Shown piece by piece: positions 45,025 to 52,255 of a stretch of 64,000 nt of DNA. Made by a program: the position numbers and the translations under genes. The notes beneath the pieces were generated by a model that was not told the DNA's origin, searched no databases, and saw only the letters and a program-made list of their open reading frames with translations. Position 1 is the stretch's first letter; each line of letters starts with the position of its first letter. Source of the DNA: Streptomyces sp. ALI-76-A (GTDB taxonomy: Bacteria; Actinomycetota; Actinomycetes; Streptomycetales; Streptomycetaceae); the NCBI RefSeq assembly GCF_030287445.1, contig NZ_JASVWB010000002.1, positions 2,418,001 through 2,482,000 of the forward strand, written 5' to 3'.

Positions 45025-46288
45025 ACGGCCTCCCGGTTCCGGCGTGGTGCAGGACATGGCGCTCGACCGCCGCCGGAGACGTGAGCGCCCGGTAGGGGTA
45101 GACCTCGGCGGGATCCCAGCCGACCTCGCTGGTGAGGCCGAGGCCGCTCGCCACGGCGTTCAGGCGGGCGGGGCGGCCGTTGAACCAGGAGCCGGTGTCC
45201 CGGAAGCGGTCGCCGCCGTAGTCCGCGACCGCGAGCGCGGGGCCGCCGTCGCGGTAGCGGAACACGTTGCGCTCGGAGAAGATCGCGGACTCCAGACCGG
45301 CACCGAGCGCGTACCGGGTGTCGCTCGCCCGGCCCCGGTAGACGTTGTTGACGACGTGCACCTGCCCGAAGCGGACGCGGGGGCCGCGCTGCGCGATGTC
45401 CGTGAAGAGGTTGCGGACGAGGGTGACCTTCAGGTGTCCCCGGTCCCGGTCGCCGCGCCCGTCCCCCGATCCGATGAGGATCGCCTTGTCGTGGTCGGTG
45501 AACCGGCTGTCGGAGACGGTGACGAAGTCGGAGCCGTCCTCGATGTCCAGCAGCCCGTCGTGCCGCTGGACGCGCTCCCCGTGGAAGCCGAGGGGCGCCG
45601 CACGGTCCGGGAACCGGCCGTCGGTGAACGTGCAGTGGTCGACCCAGATGTGCTTGCCGGTGATCACGGTCATGGCGTCGAAGCGGGCGTTCCAGCTGCC
45701 CTGCGTGCCGTCGCCCGGCGACCAGGTGGTGAAGTGGTCGACGGGAGCTTCCAGACGGAGGTTGCGCACGATGATGTTCGTGCCGGTGTTGACGGTCAGG
45801 AAGACCCCGAGGAGACGGGCGTCGCCGCCCACCCCGACCAGGGTGGTGTTGCTCGGCACGGTCAGCTGGATCTGCGCCTTCTCGTTGTTCGAGCCCGTCT
45901 GGCGGAGCCGGCGCTGCGGCCCGCAGTACGCGAAGCGGGTGTCGGACCAGGTGGCGCCGTCCTCGCCGAAGCAGGACAGGTACTTCGCCAGGTCGTACCC
46001 GGGCGCGTAGTCCTGCTCGCCGAGCAGGGAACCGTCGTCCGCCTCGTGGCCGTCGATGTCGCCCACGACCCGGATCACCTTGGGGGCGGTGGGGTCACCC
46101 CGGTTGGCGAGGGCCTCCTTCAGTTCGGCGCGCGTGTGCACCGTCCAGGCCGTGCCGCCCGCGCCGCCCGTGGTGCCGGTGCCGGTGGCGGCCCAGCCGA
46201 CGGGCGCGCGCTCGGCGGCGGCGGCCGGGGACGGCGCCCCCAGCAGCCCCAGGCACAGGCACGTCAGCAGTACGGCGGCCCTACGCAC
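45011..46288 (-). CDS. Pectate lyase, family PL1 (first)
   Basis: This is a secreted PL1 lyase of 425 residues with signal peptide VLLTCLCLGLLGAPSPAAAA. The core reads IWVDHCTFTDGRFPD, then RQDGLLD-like RHDGLLDIEDGSDFVTVSDS and NLFTDIAQRGPRVRFGQVHV, which contains the catalytic arginine and the substrate-binding RxR. A calcium-site aspartate lies in DHDKAILIGSGDG. The start is GTG 46288, overlapping the pectinesterase stop by eight bases. It forms an operon with the pectinesterases and the esterase. Confidence 0.92.
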   Translation of the reverse strand: MRRAAVLLTCLCLGLLGAPSPAAAAERAPVGWAATGTGTTGGAGGTAWTVHTRAELKEALANRGDPTAPKVIRVVGDIDGHEADDGSLLGEQDYAPGYDLAKYLSCFGEDGATWSDTRFAYCGPQRRLRQTGSNNEKAQIQLTVPSNTTLVGVGGDARLLGVFLTVNTGTNIIVRNLRLEAPVDHFTTWSPGDGTQGSWNARFDAMTVITGKHIWVDHCTFTDGRFPDRAAPLGFHGERVQRHDGLLDIEDGSDFVTVSDSRFTDHDKAILIGSGDGRGDRDRGHLKVTLVRNLFTDIAQRGPRVRFGQVHVVNNVYRGRASDTRYALGAGLESAIFSERNVFRYRDGGPALAVADYGGDRFRDTGSWFNGRPARLNAVASGLGLTSEVGWDPAEVYPYRALTSPAAVERHVLHHAGTGRPYGQP

Positions 46289-47306
46289 GGGGCCGCCAGT
46301 CGCCGAGGTAGGTCCGCTTCGTGTGCGTCCGGGCCTCCGCGGACGTCAGTCGCGGCCGGTTCTCCGGCACCGGGACCGCGGCGCCCGGCCCCGAGTTGCG
46401 GTACTCCCGGAACCGCATGCTCTGCCAGGGGTACGCCGCCCGCATGTCGGTGTACGGCGCCACCGCGTCGATCCCGGGACCGATCAGGGTGTCCCGCACC
46501 ACGAGGGACGGCCAGGCGGTCGTCTCGTACGTCGGCACCCAGGGCCGGGCCAGCTTGTACGCCCCGTCCTCGGCGCCGGAGGTGATCCGGCAGCGGACGG
46601 CCAGGATGCCGTGCGGGTTGGCGCGGGCCGTGGACGGGGCGAAGACCATGCCCTTGGGGGTGAAGTCCACGTCCCGTGGCAGCGTGCGGAAGTGGCATTC
46701 CTCGAAGACGGCGGTCGCCCGGCCGAAGACGAAGTCGACGTCGCCCTCGATGTGGCAGCGGTGGAAGTACTGCCGGCCGAAGACGTCCAGCGCGGTCGTC
46801 TCGACGAAGAGGGTGTCCTGGTGGGCCAGCAGTCGCACGTTCTCGAAGTGGGTGCGGTCCCCGTAGGTGTACGCGGCCACCGCCTGGGTGCCGGTGATCT
46901 CGGGGTGGTCGGCGCGCAGCCAGTCGTTGGCGAGGGTGAGGTCGCGGACGGTGAGGCCGGGCGCGGCCGAGGTGAAGGTGGCCGACCCCGCCGTGCCGTA
47001 CGTGCCCGAACCGTCGGGCCTCGAGGTGCCGTTGGCGTTGTCGTACACGATGACGACGTCACGCGGGTCCCCGGTGGCCCCCCGCAGGGTCAGCCCGGCG
47101 GCGGAGGCGGGGACCTTGACGACCTCCCGGTAGGTCCCCGGGTGCACGACGACCGTCCGGCCGGGGCCGGACACCGCGTCCACGGCCGCCTGCACGGAGT
47201 CACCGGGACGCACGTGCAGGACGCGGCGGCCGGCGGCGAGGGCCGGACCGGCACCGGCAGCCACGAGTCCGCCCGCGACTCCGGTCAGCAGGGTGCGCCT
47301 GCGCAT
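46281..47306 (-). CDS. Pectinesterase, family CE8 (first)
   Basis: This 341-residue secreted enzyme removes methyl esters from homogalacturonan so that lyases can act. The Tat-like signal is MRRRTLLTGVAGGLVAAGAG. CE8 motifs are HPGTYREVVKV, GTQAVAAYTYGDRT, LLAHQDTLF, DVDFVFGRATAVFEECHF (catalytic Asp) and YKLARPWVPT (catalytic Arg region). It lies between a second pectinesterase upstream, one base apart, and a PL1 lyase downstream, overlapping. Confidence 0.93.
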   Translation of the reverse strand: MRRRTLLTGVAGGLVAAGAGPALAAGRRVLHVRPGDSVQAAVDAVSGPGRTVVVHPGTYREVVKVPASAAGLTLRGATGDPRDVVIVYDNANGTSRPDGSGTYGTAGSATFTSAAPGLTVRDLTLANDWLRADHPEITGTQAVAAYTYGDRTHFENVRLLAHQDTLFVETTALDVFGRQYFHRCHIEGDVDFVFGRATAVFEECHFRTLPRDVDFTPKGMVFAPSTARANPHGILAVRCRITSGAEDGAYKLARPWVPTYETTAWPSLVVRDTLIGPGIDAVAPYTDMRAAYPWQSMRFREYRNSGPGAAVPVPENRPRLTSAEARTHTKRTYLGDWRPRA

Positions 47307-47307
47307 C

Positions 47308-48438
47308 TCAGCGCGTCCCCTTCCACGGAGTCCAGTCACCCAGGTGGGCGACGCGGGTCGCCGAACGGGCCTCGGTAGCGGTGAGCTGGGGACGGTTCTC
47401 GGGGACGGTGATCCGGGCGCCGGGGCCGGTGTTGCGGTACTCGGCGAACCGCTGGTCCTGCCACGGGAAGCCCGCCGACATGGTGGCGTACGGGGCGACC
47501 GCGTCGATCCCGGGGCCCATCCAGGTGTCCCGGACGGTGAGCATCGGGCGGGCGGTGGGGTCGGAGCTGGGCACCCAGGGCCGGGCGAGCTTGTAGTACG
47601 CGTCCGGCGCCTCGCTGCTGATCCGGCTCCGGACGACCAGGTAGCCCCGCGGGTTGGCGCCCGCCGTCGAGGGCGCGAAGACGAAGCCGTGGGGCGCGGT
47701 CGTCAGGTCGGCGCGGTTCAGCGTGCGGAAGTGGCAGTGCTCGTACACCGCGGTCGCCCGGCCGAAGACGAAGTCGACGTCGCCCTCGACGTAGCAGTGC
47801 GCGTAGTACTGGCGGGCGAAGACGGTCAGGGCCATGGAGTCGGCGTACAGGGTGTCCTGGTGGCCGAGGAAGCGGCAGTGGTGGAAGGCCGAGCGGTCGC
47901 CCTGGACCTTGATGGCGACGGCCTGGGTGCCGGCGACCCCGGGGTGGTCGGCGCGCAGCCAGTCGTTGGCGAAGGTGATCCAGCGGGCGGTGAAGCCGGC
48001 CGCCTGCACGGTCGTGGTGGCCGACCCGGTGGTGCCGTAGGTGCCGCCGCCGGGCTTGGGGGTGCCGGCCGCGTTGTCGTACACGATCACGACGTCGCGG
48101 GGTTCCTCCGAGGCGCCGATCCAGGTCGCCTCCGTGCGGGTGGCGTCGACGGCGACCGTCTCGCGGTAGACCCCGGGAGCGAGGACCAGCGTCCGGCCGG
48201 TGCCGGTGGCGGCGGACACGGCGGCCTGGACGGAGGTGAAGTCGCCGCGGCCGTGCGGGTCGACGTACAGGGTCCCGGGGGTGAGGCGGGCGGCCGGGGA
48301 TCCGTACCGGCCGAACGGGCGCCTGCCGCCGGTGGCGCGCGCGGGGGCCGGCGCGAGGGCGAGCGCGGCGCCCGCTCCGGCGCCGGCCAGGAGGAATCCC
48401 CTTCTTGAGAGGGGATGTCGGGCTTGGGACCAGGGCAT
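47308..48438 (-). CDS. Pectinesterase, family CE8 (second)
   Basis: This 376-residue CE8 methylesterase has a twin-arginine signal (SRRGFLLAGAGAGAALALAP). Motifs are APGVYRETVAV, GTQAVAIKVQGDRS, FLGHQDTLYADS, DVDFVFGRATAVYEHCHF and YKLARPWVPS. It resembles the neighbour at 46281 closely, which points to a tandem duplication. The ATG has an excellent ribosome site (AAGGAG). A strong hairpin upstream separates it from the PL1 gene at 48548, so it likely has its own promoter and starts the operon. Confidence 0.93.
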   Translation of the reverse strand: MPWSQARHPLSRRGFLLAGAGAGAALALAPAPARATGGRRPFGRYGSPAARLTPGTLYVDPHGRGDFTSVQAAVSAATGTGRTLVLAPGVYRETVAVDATRTEATWIGASEEPRDVVIVYDNAAGTPKPGGGTYGTTGSATTTVQAAGFTARWITFANDWLRADHPGVAGTQAVAIKVQGDRSAFHHCRFLGHQDTLYADSMALTVFARQYYAHCYVEGDVDFVFGRATAVYEHCHFRTLNRADLTTAPHGFVFAPSTAGANPRGYLVVRSRISSEAPDAYYKLARPWVPSSDPTARPMLTVRDTWMGPGIDAVAPYATMSAGFPWQDQRFAEYRNTGPGARITVPENRPQLTATEARSATRVAHLGDWTPWKGTR

Positions 48439-48503
48439 GCGGTGACTCCTTGGATGTGCCGCTCTTGTGCGTGCTGTGCGGTGCTTCCTCAGCTGGGGCC
48501 GGG

Positions 48504-48535
48504 GGCCGGGGCGGCCGCTGGATTCCGCCCCGGCC
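48504..48535 (-). terminator. Terminator after the PL1 gene at 48548
   Basis: GGCCGGGGCGG and CCGCCCCGGCC form an 11-bp stem with a 10-base loop, 13 bp beyond the stop of the PL1 gene on the - strand. Confidence 0.65.
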
Positions 48536-48547
48536 GGTATCGGAGCC

Positions 48548-49861
48548 TCAGCGCAGGCGGCCGGCGCCCGCGCCGTGCGCGACGATCGCCGGGACCTTCC
48601 TCGGCCGGTCGACCTTGGTGCGCAGGGTCGGCTTCCAGCCCGCGCCCGACTGGAGCGTCTCCGCGGGGATCTCGGCGTTGTGGACGGCGATCAGGTCCGT
48701 CAGCTTCCCGTTGACGTAGTTGTTCTCCGCGGTCAGCGGGGCCTCGTTCCACTTCTTCAGCGCCTTGCCGACGCTGGTGCCGGCCGGCAGCGAGATCGCG
48801 TTGTCGGTGGCGTACAGCTGCGAGGAGAGTCCGACGCCGAAGATGTAGTAGTCGTCCTTCTGGTCCTCGGTCACCACGTAGTGGTTGTTGTAGACGTCGA
48901 CCTGTCCGAACCGCACCCGCGGAGAGCGCTGGAGGATTCCGTCGAACCGGTTGTGGTGCAGGGTGACCTTGAGTTTGCCGGTGTCCAGGGCGGCGGTGCT
49001 GTCGCTGTTGCCGATCAGCATGTTCTTGTCGTGGTCCTGGAAGCGGTTCCAGGACACGGTCACGTGGTTGGAACCGCGCACGATGTCCGTCAGCCCGTCG
49101 TGCTGCTGGAAGACCTTGCCGAAGTAGGACGGCCGCTCGCTGTCGGGGTAGCGCCCGTCGGTGAACGTGTTGTGGTCGATCCACACGTGGTCGGTGCCGT
49201 AGACGACCACGGCGTCGTACTCGGAGTTCCAGTTGCCGGTCTTGTTGTCGTCGGTGGGGTCCCACTTCGGGAAGCAGTCGAGCGGGGCCTCGATGGTGAG
49301 GTTGCGCAGGATGACGTTCGAGACACCCTTGATCTGGAGGCTGCCGCCGAGGATGCCGGAGTTCCTGCCGACGCCGACGATGGTGGTGTTGCTGGGGACG
49401 GCGGCCTTGATCTCCGAGTCCTGGTTGGCGGCGGACGCGACCCTCGCGTCCTCCTGCGGACCGCTGGCGACCTGGTCGTTGCCCCAGACGGCCGGGTCGT
49501 AGTCCTTCAGGTACTGCTGGAGGTCGTAGCCGCCCGTGACGAAGGCCTCGCAGCCCTCCGAGACGGCGTCGATCATCCCCTTCACCTTGATGATCTTGGG
49601 TGCGGTGCCGCCGGCCTTCAGGGCGGCCTTGAACTCCGCCCAGGTGGTGACGGTGTAGACGTGCTCGGCGTCCGCGGCCGAACCGCCTGTCGTCCCCGCC
49701 CCCTCGGAGCCCCAGCCGTCGTTCGCCCCGAGGACCTCGCGACCGAGGTCACGGGACCCGGCCTGGGCGGTGGTGCCGGTGACACCGAGGACGAGCGCGG
49801 TGCAGCCGATCAGCACGGCGACTTTCGTAGTGACATGCCCATGCCATACGCGTGTGTTCAT
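48548..49861 (-). CDS. Pectate lyase, family PL1 (second)
   Basis: This is a 437-residue secreted PL1 lyase. The signal peptide is TKVAVLIGCTALVLGVTGTT. The catalytic region reads HHNRFDGILQRSPRVRFGQV, with PL1 calcium-site elements in VWIDHNTFTDGRYPDSERPS and DHDKNMLIGNSDS. The C-terminal end GAGAGRLR recurs in the PL1 protein at 57807 (GAGAGRIP). Both share ANDGWGSEGAGTTGG-like openings, so the two are paralogues. It is followed by its own terminator. Confidence 0.93.
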   Translation of the reverse strand: MNTRVWHGHVTTKVAVLIGCTALVLGVTGTTAQAGSRDLGREVLGANDGWGSEGAGTTGGSAADAEHVYTVTTWAEFKAALKAGGTAPKIIKVKGMIDAVSEGCEAFVTGGYDLQQYLKDYDPAVWGNDQVASGPQEDARVASAANQDSEIKAAVPSNTTIVGVGRNSGILGGSLQIKGVSNVILRNLTIEAPLDCFPKWDPTDDNKTGNWNSEYDAVVVYGTDHVWIDHNTFTDGRYPDSERPSYFGKVFQQHDGLTDIVRGSNHVTVSWNRFQDHDKNMLIGNSDSTAALDTGKLKVTLHHNRFDGILQRSPRVRFGQVDVYNNHYVVTEDQKDDYYIFGVGLSSQLYATDNAISLPAGTSVGKALKKWNEAPLTAENNYVNGKLTDLIAVHNAEIPAETLQSGAGWKPTLRTKVDRPRKVPAIVAHGAGAGRLR

Positions 49862-49889
49862 GGTGCGGCTCTCTCTCGATGGAGGGTGG

Positions 49890-50687
49890 TTACGCGGTGG
49901 CCGTCGGCCAGGTGATCCAGGACTCCGGGATCTCCGCGTCGAGCCGGCGCACGTCCTGGGGCGCCAGCACCCGGCGGCGCAGCAGCTCGGCGGCGACCAG
50001 CCGGGCCACGGCGATCGCGCCCGGCGGGTTGAAGTGCGTGTTGTCCTGCTCGGTCGCGGTCCAGTTGAAGTACTTCTTCGTCTCCTCGACGCCGAGCTTC
50101 TGCCACAGCGCGAGCGACAGGGCCTGGAGATCGAGCAGCGCCACGCGCTCCTCCTCGGCGAGCGCACGCATCGCCGCCGGATAGTCGCCGTGGCTCGGCA
50201 CGGCGTTGCCGCTCGCGTCGAACCTCCGCCGCTCGACGGCCGTGGCGAGCACGGGCCGGGCTCCCCGGGCCCGGGCGCCGTCGATGTACAGGCGCAGATA
50301 GTCCTGGTACGTCGTCCAGGGCTCGGTGTAGCGAGTGGGGTCCGTGGTCTTCTCGTCGTTGTGCGCGAATTGGACGAGCAGGAAGTCCCCCGGCCGGATC
50401 GCGGAGAGTATGACGTCGAGCCGTCCCTCGTCGACGAAGCTCTTCGAACTGCGCCCGTTCACGGCGTGGTTGGCGACGGGCCGGTCCTTGTGGAGGAAGA
50501 ACGGAAGCGCCATGCCCCACCCGGTCTCGGGGGCCGCGTCGGCGTACTTCTGGGCGGCGGTGGAGTCACCGGCGAGGTAGAGGGTCCGCGTACGACGGCC
50601 TGAGGCCCGCGCGGTACCGGTGGCGGAAAGAGCGAGAGGAGCGGCGGCGAGCGCCGCGGTGGTGACCTGTCTGCGGGTGAGCGACAC
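49890..50687 (-). CDS. SGNH esterase, rhamnogalacturonan acetylesterase-like (CE12)
   Basis: This 265-residue secreted deacetylase probably removes acetyl groups from rhamnogalacturonan. The signal is TRRQVTTAALAAAPLALSAT. SGNH blocks are LYLAGDSTAAQKY (Ser), GRSSKSF (Gly), LVQFAHNDEKTT (Asn) and DNTHFNPPGAIAVA (Asp-x-x-His). This pattern suits CE12. It starts with GTG 50687. The upstream neighbour is the sugar-binding protein, beyond a repeat element that can act as its terminator. Confidence 0.88.
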   Translation of the reverse strand: MSLTRRQVTTAALAAAPLALSATGTARASGRRTRTLYLAGDSTAAQKYADAAPETGWGMALPFFLHKDRPVANHAVNGRSSKSFVDEGRLDVILSAIRPGDFLLVQFAHNDEKTTDPTRYTEPWTTYQDYLRLYIDGARARGARPVLATAVERRRFDASGNAVPSHGDYPAAMRALAEEERVALLDLQALSLALWQKLGVEETKKYFNWTATEQDNTHFNPPGAIAVARLVAAELLRRRVLAPQDVRRLDAEIPESWITWPTATA

Positions 50688-50744
50688 GACGATGTGCCTT
50701 TCTCAGCGGCCTTACGAGATGACGGTGCCTTTCACATGGGGGGT

Positions 50745-50825
50745 GGGCCCCCGCGCCCCCGAAGGGGCGCGGGGAACCGCGTGGCCGGCCACGAACGACC
50801 CGCGGCCGGCCACGGACGGCCGACG
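50745..50825. repeat. Dispersed repeat with hairpin, likely terminator
   Basis: CCCCGCGCCCC and GGGGCGCGGGG (50749-50774, loop CGAA) form a perfect 11-bp hairpin beyond the stop of the binding-protein gene on the - strand. The DNA continues GGGGAACCGCGTGGCCGGCC with GGCCGGCCAC repeated. It resembles the degenerate copy at 30084-30135. I recognise this style from many Streptomyces intergenic regions, but it was not searched. Confidence 0.6.
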
Positions 50826-50834
50826 ACCGGGCTC

Positions 50835-52184
50835 TTAGCCCTTCTGTTCGTTCCACTCCGCCTGAGCGGTGTTCAACTGCTCGGCCAGCGTGTCCAGGAA
50901 GTCCTTCGCGCTCATCTTCTTGAGCAGCACCTTCTGGAAGTTCGGCTCGTTGTCCGACTTCGAGATCGTGCCCCAGTCGGGCAGGTAGTACGGCAGCTGG
51001 ACGATGGTCGTGGAACCGTCGCTCAGCGCCTCGGCCGCCAGCTTCGTGGGCTCGGCCTTCGAGACCCACGCGTCCTTCGCGGCGTCGTTGTTCGCCGGCA
51101 CCTGGCCCGCCGACTCGTTGAACTTCGAGTTCTGAGCGTGCGAGGTGGCGAACTCGATGAACTTCCAGGCGGCGGCCTTGTTCTTGGAGCTCTTGAACAG
51201 ACCGAGCCCGTCCACCGGGTTGGAGACCTGCACCCGCTTCCCGTCGGCCCCGGCCGGCTGCGGAATGCCCCGGAACTTGTCCGTGCCGAACGCCTTCACG
51301 TGGTCCTGGTAGGAGCCCAGGTTGTGGTTGAGCATCCCGATCGTGCCGGAGTCCCACTGCGCGACCATCTTGGTGAAGTCGTTGTTCAGGTCGGCGGCCG
51401 GCGTGACCTTCTTGTAGAGGGCCGCGTACTTCTCCAGCGCCGCCACGTTCTTCGGGTCGTTGACCGTGGTCTTCTCGCCGCTCGCGTCCCAGAACGAGGT
51501 GATGCCGGACTGCCCGTACATCGCGTCCAGCGCCTGCGCGATGGAACCGGCGCCACCGCGGATGGTGTAGCCGAACTCGTTCTTGCCCGCGTTGGTGAGC
51601 TTGTCCGCCGCCTCGTAGAACGAGTCCCAGGTCGTCGGCGCGTCCAGGCCGGCCCGCTCGAACAGGTCGGTGCGGTAGTAGAGGACACCGTTGTTGGCGG
51701 AGGTCGGGATCGAGTACAGCGTGCCGTCCCCGCCGCCGGCCGCCTTCAGCGACTTGACCATGTCCTCGTTCAGCTTGCCGTCGAGGGAGGACTTGGCCAG
51801 CCGGTCGTCCAGCGGGTCCAGCGCGTTCTGCGCGGCGATGGCCGCGATCATCGCCGCGCCGACACCGCCGACGTCCGGCAGACCGCCGCCCTGGATGGCG
51901 GTGTCGACCTTCGACTGGTACTCGGTGGAGGCGATGCCGACGTACTCGACGTCGATGTCCGGGTTCGCCTTCTCGAAGTCGGCGATGACCTGCTTCCAGA
52001 TGTCGGTGCGCACACCGCCGTTGTTGTCCCAGAAGACGATCTTGCCCTTGCCGCTGCCGTCGGCGCCCGTGTCACCGCCCGAGCCGCTGCCGTCGTCACC
52101 GCAGGCGGTGGCGGTCAGCGCGAGGACGGAGCCCAGGGCGACGGCGATGGCAGCGCGCCTGCTTCTGCGGATGCTGATCTTCAT
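50835..52184 (-). CDS. Sugar ABC transporter substrate-binding lipoprotein
   Basis: This is an extracellular family 1 solute-binding protein of 449 residues. The signal peptide ends in the lipobox LTATAC (Cys28). Core features are KIVFWDNNGGVRTDIWKQVI, TSANNGVLYYRTDLFERAGL and GLGLFKSSKNKAAAWKFIEF. It most likely binds pectin- or arabinan-derived oligosaccharides for the permeases at 59105-60933, which lack their own binding protein. It lies four genes away from them, which is unusual. ATG 52184 has AAGAGAG upstream. Confidence 0.9.
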   Translation of the reverse strand: MKISIRRSRRAAIAVALGSVLALTATACGDDGSGSGGDTGADGSGKGKIVFWDNNGGVRTDIWKQVIADFEKANPDIDVEYVGIASTEYQSKVDTAIQGGGLPDVGGVGAAMIAAIAAQNALDPLDDRLAKSSLDGKLNEDMVKSLKAAGGGDGTLYSIPTSANNGVLYYRTDLFERAGLDAPTTWDSFYEAADKLTNAGKNEFGYTIRGGAGSIAQALDAMYGQSGITSFWDASGEKTTVNDPKNVAALEKYAALYKKVTPAADLNNDFTKMVAQWDSGTIGMLNHNLGSYQDHVKAFGTDKFRGIPQPAGADGKRVQVSNPVDGLGLFKSSKNKAAAWKFIEFATSHAQNSKFNESAGQVPANNDAAKDAWVSKAEPTKLAAEALSDGSTTIVQLPYYLPDWGTISKSDNEPNFQKVLLKKMSAKDFLDTLAEQLNTAQAEWNEQKG

Positions 52185-52255
52185 TGGTCGGCTCTCTTCT
52201 TCTGGATCCCAGCGGAGATATGAAGTTGTGGGGGGTCTGGTGCGGGTCACGGCAC

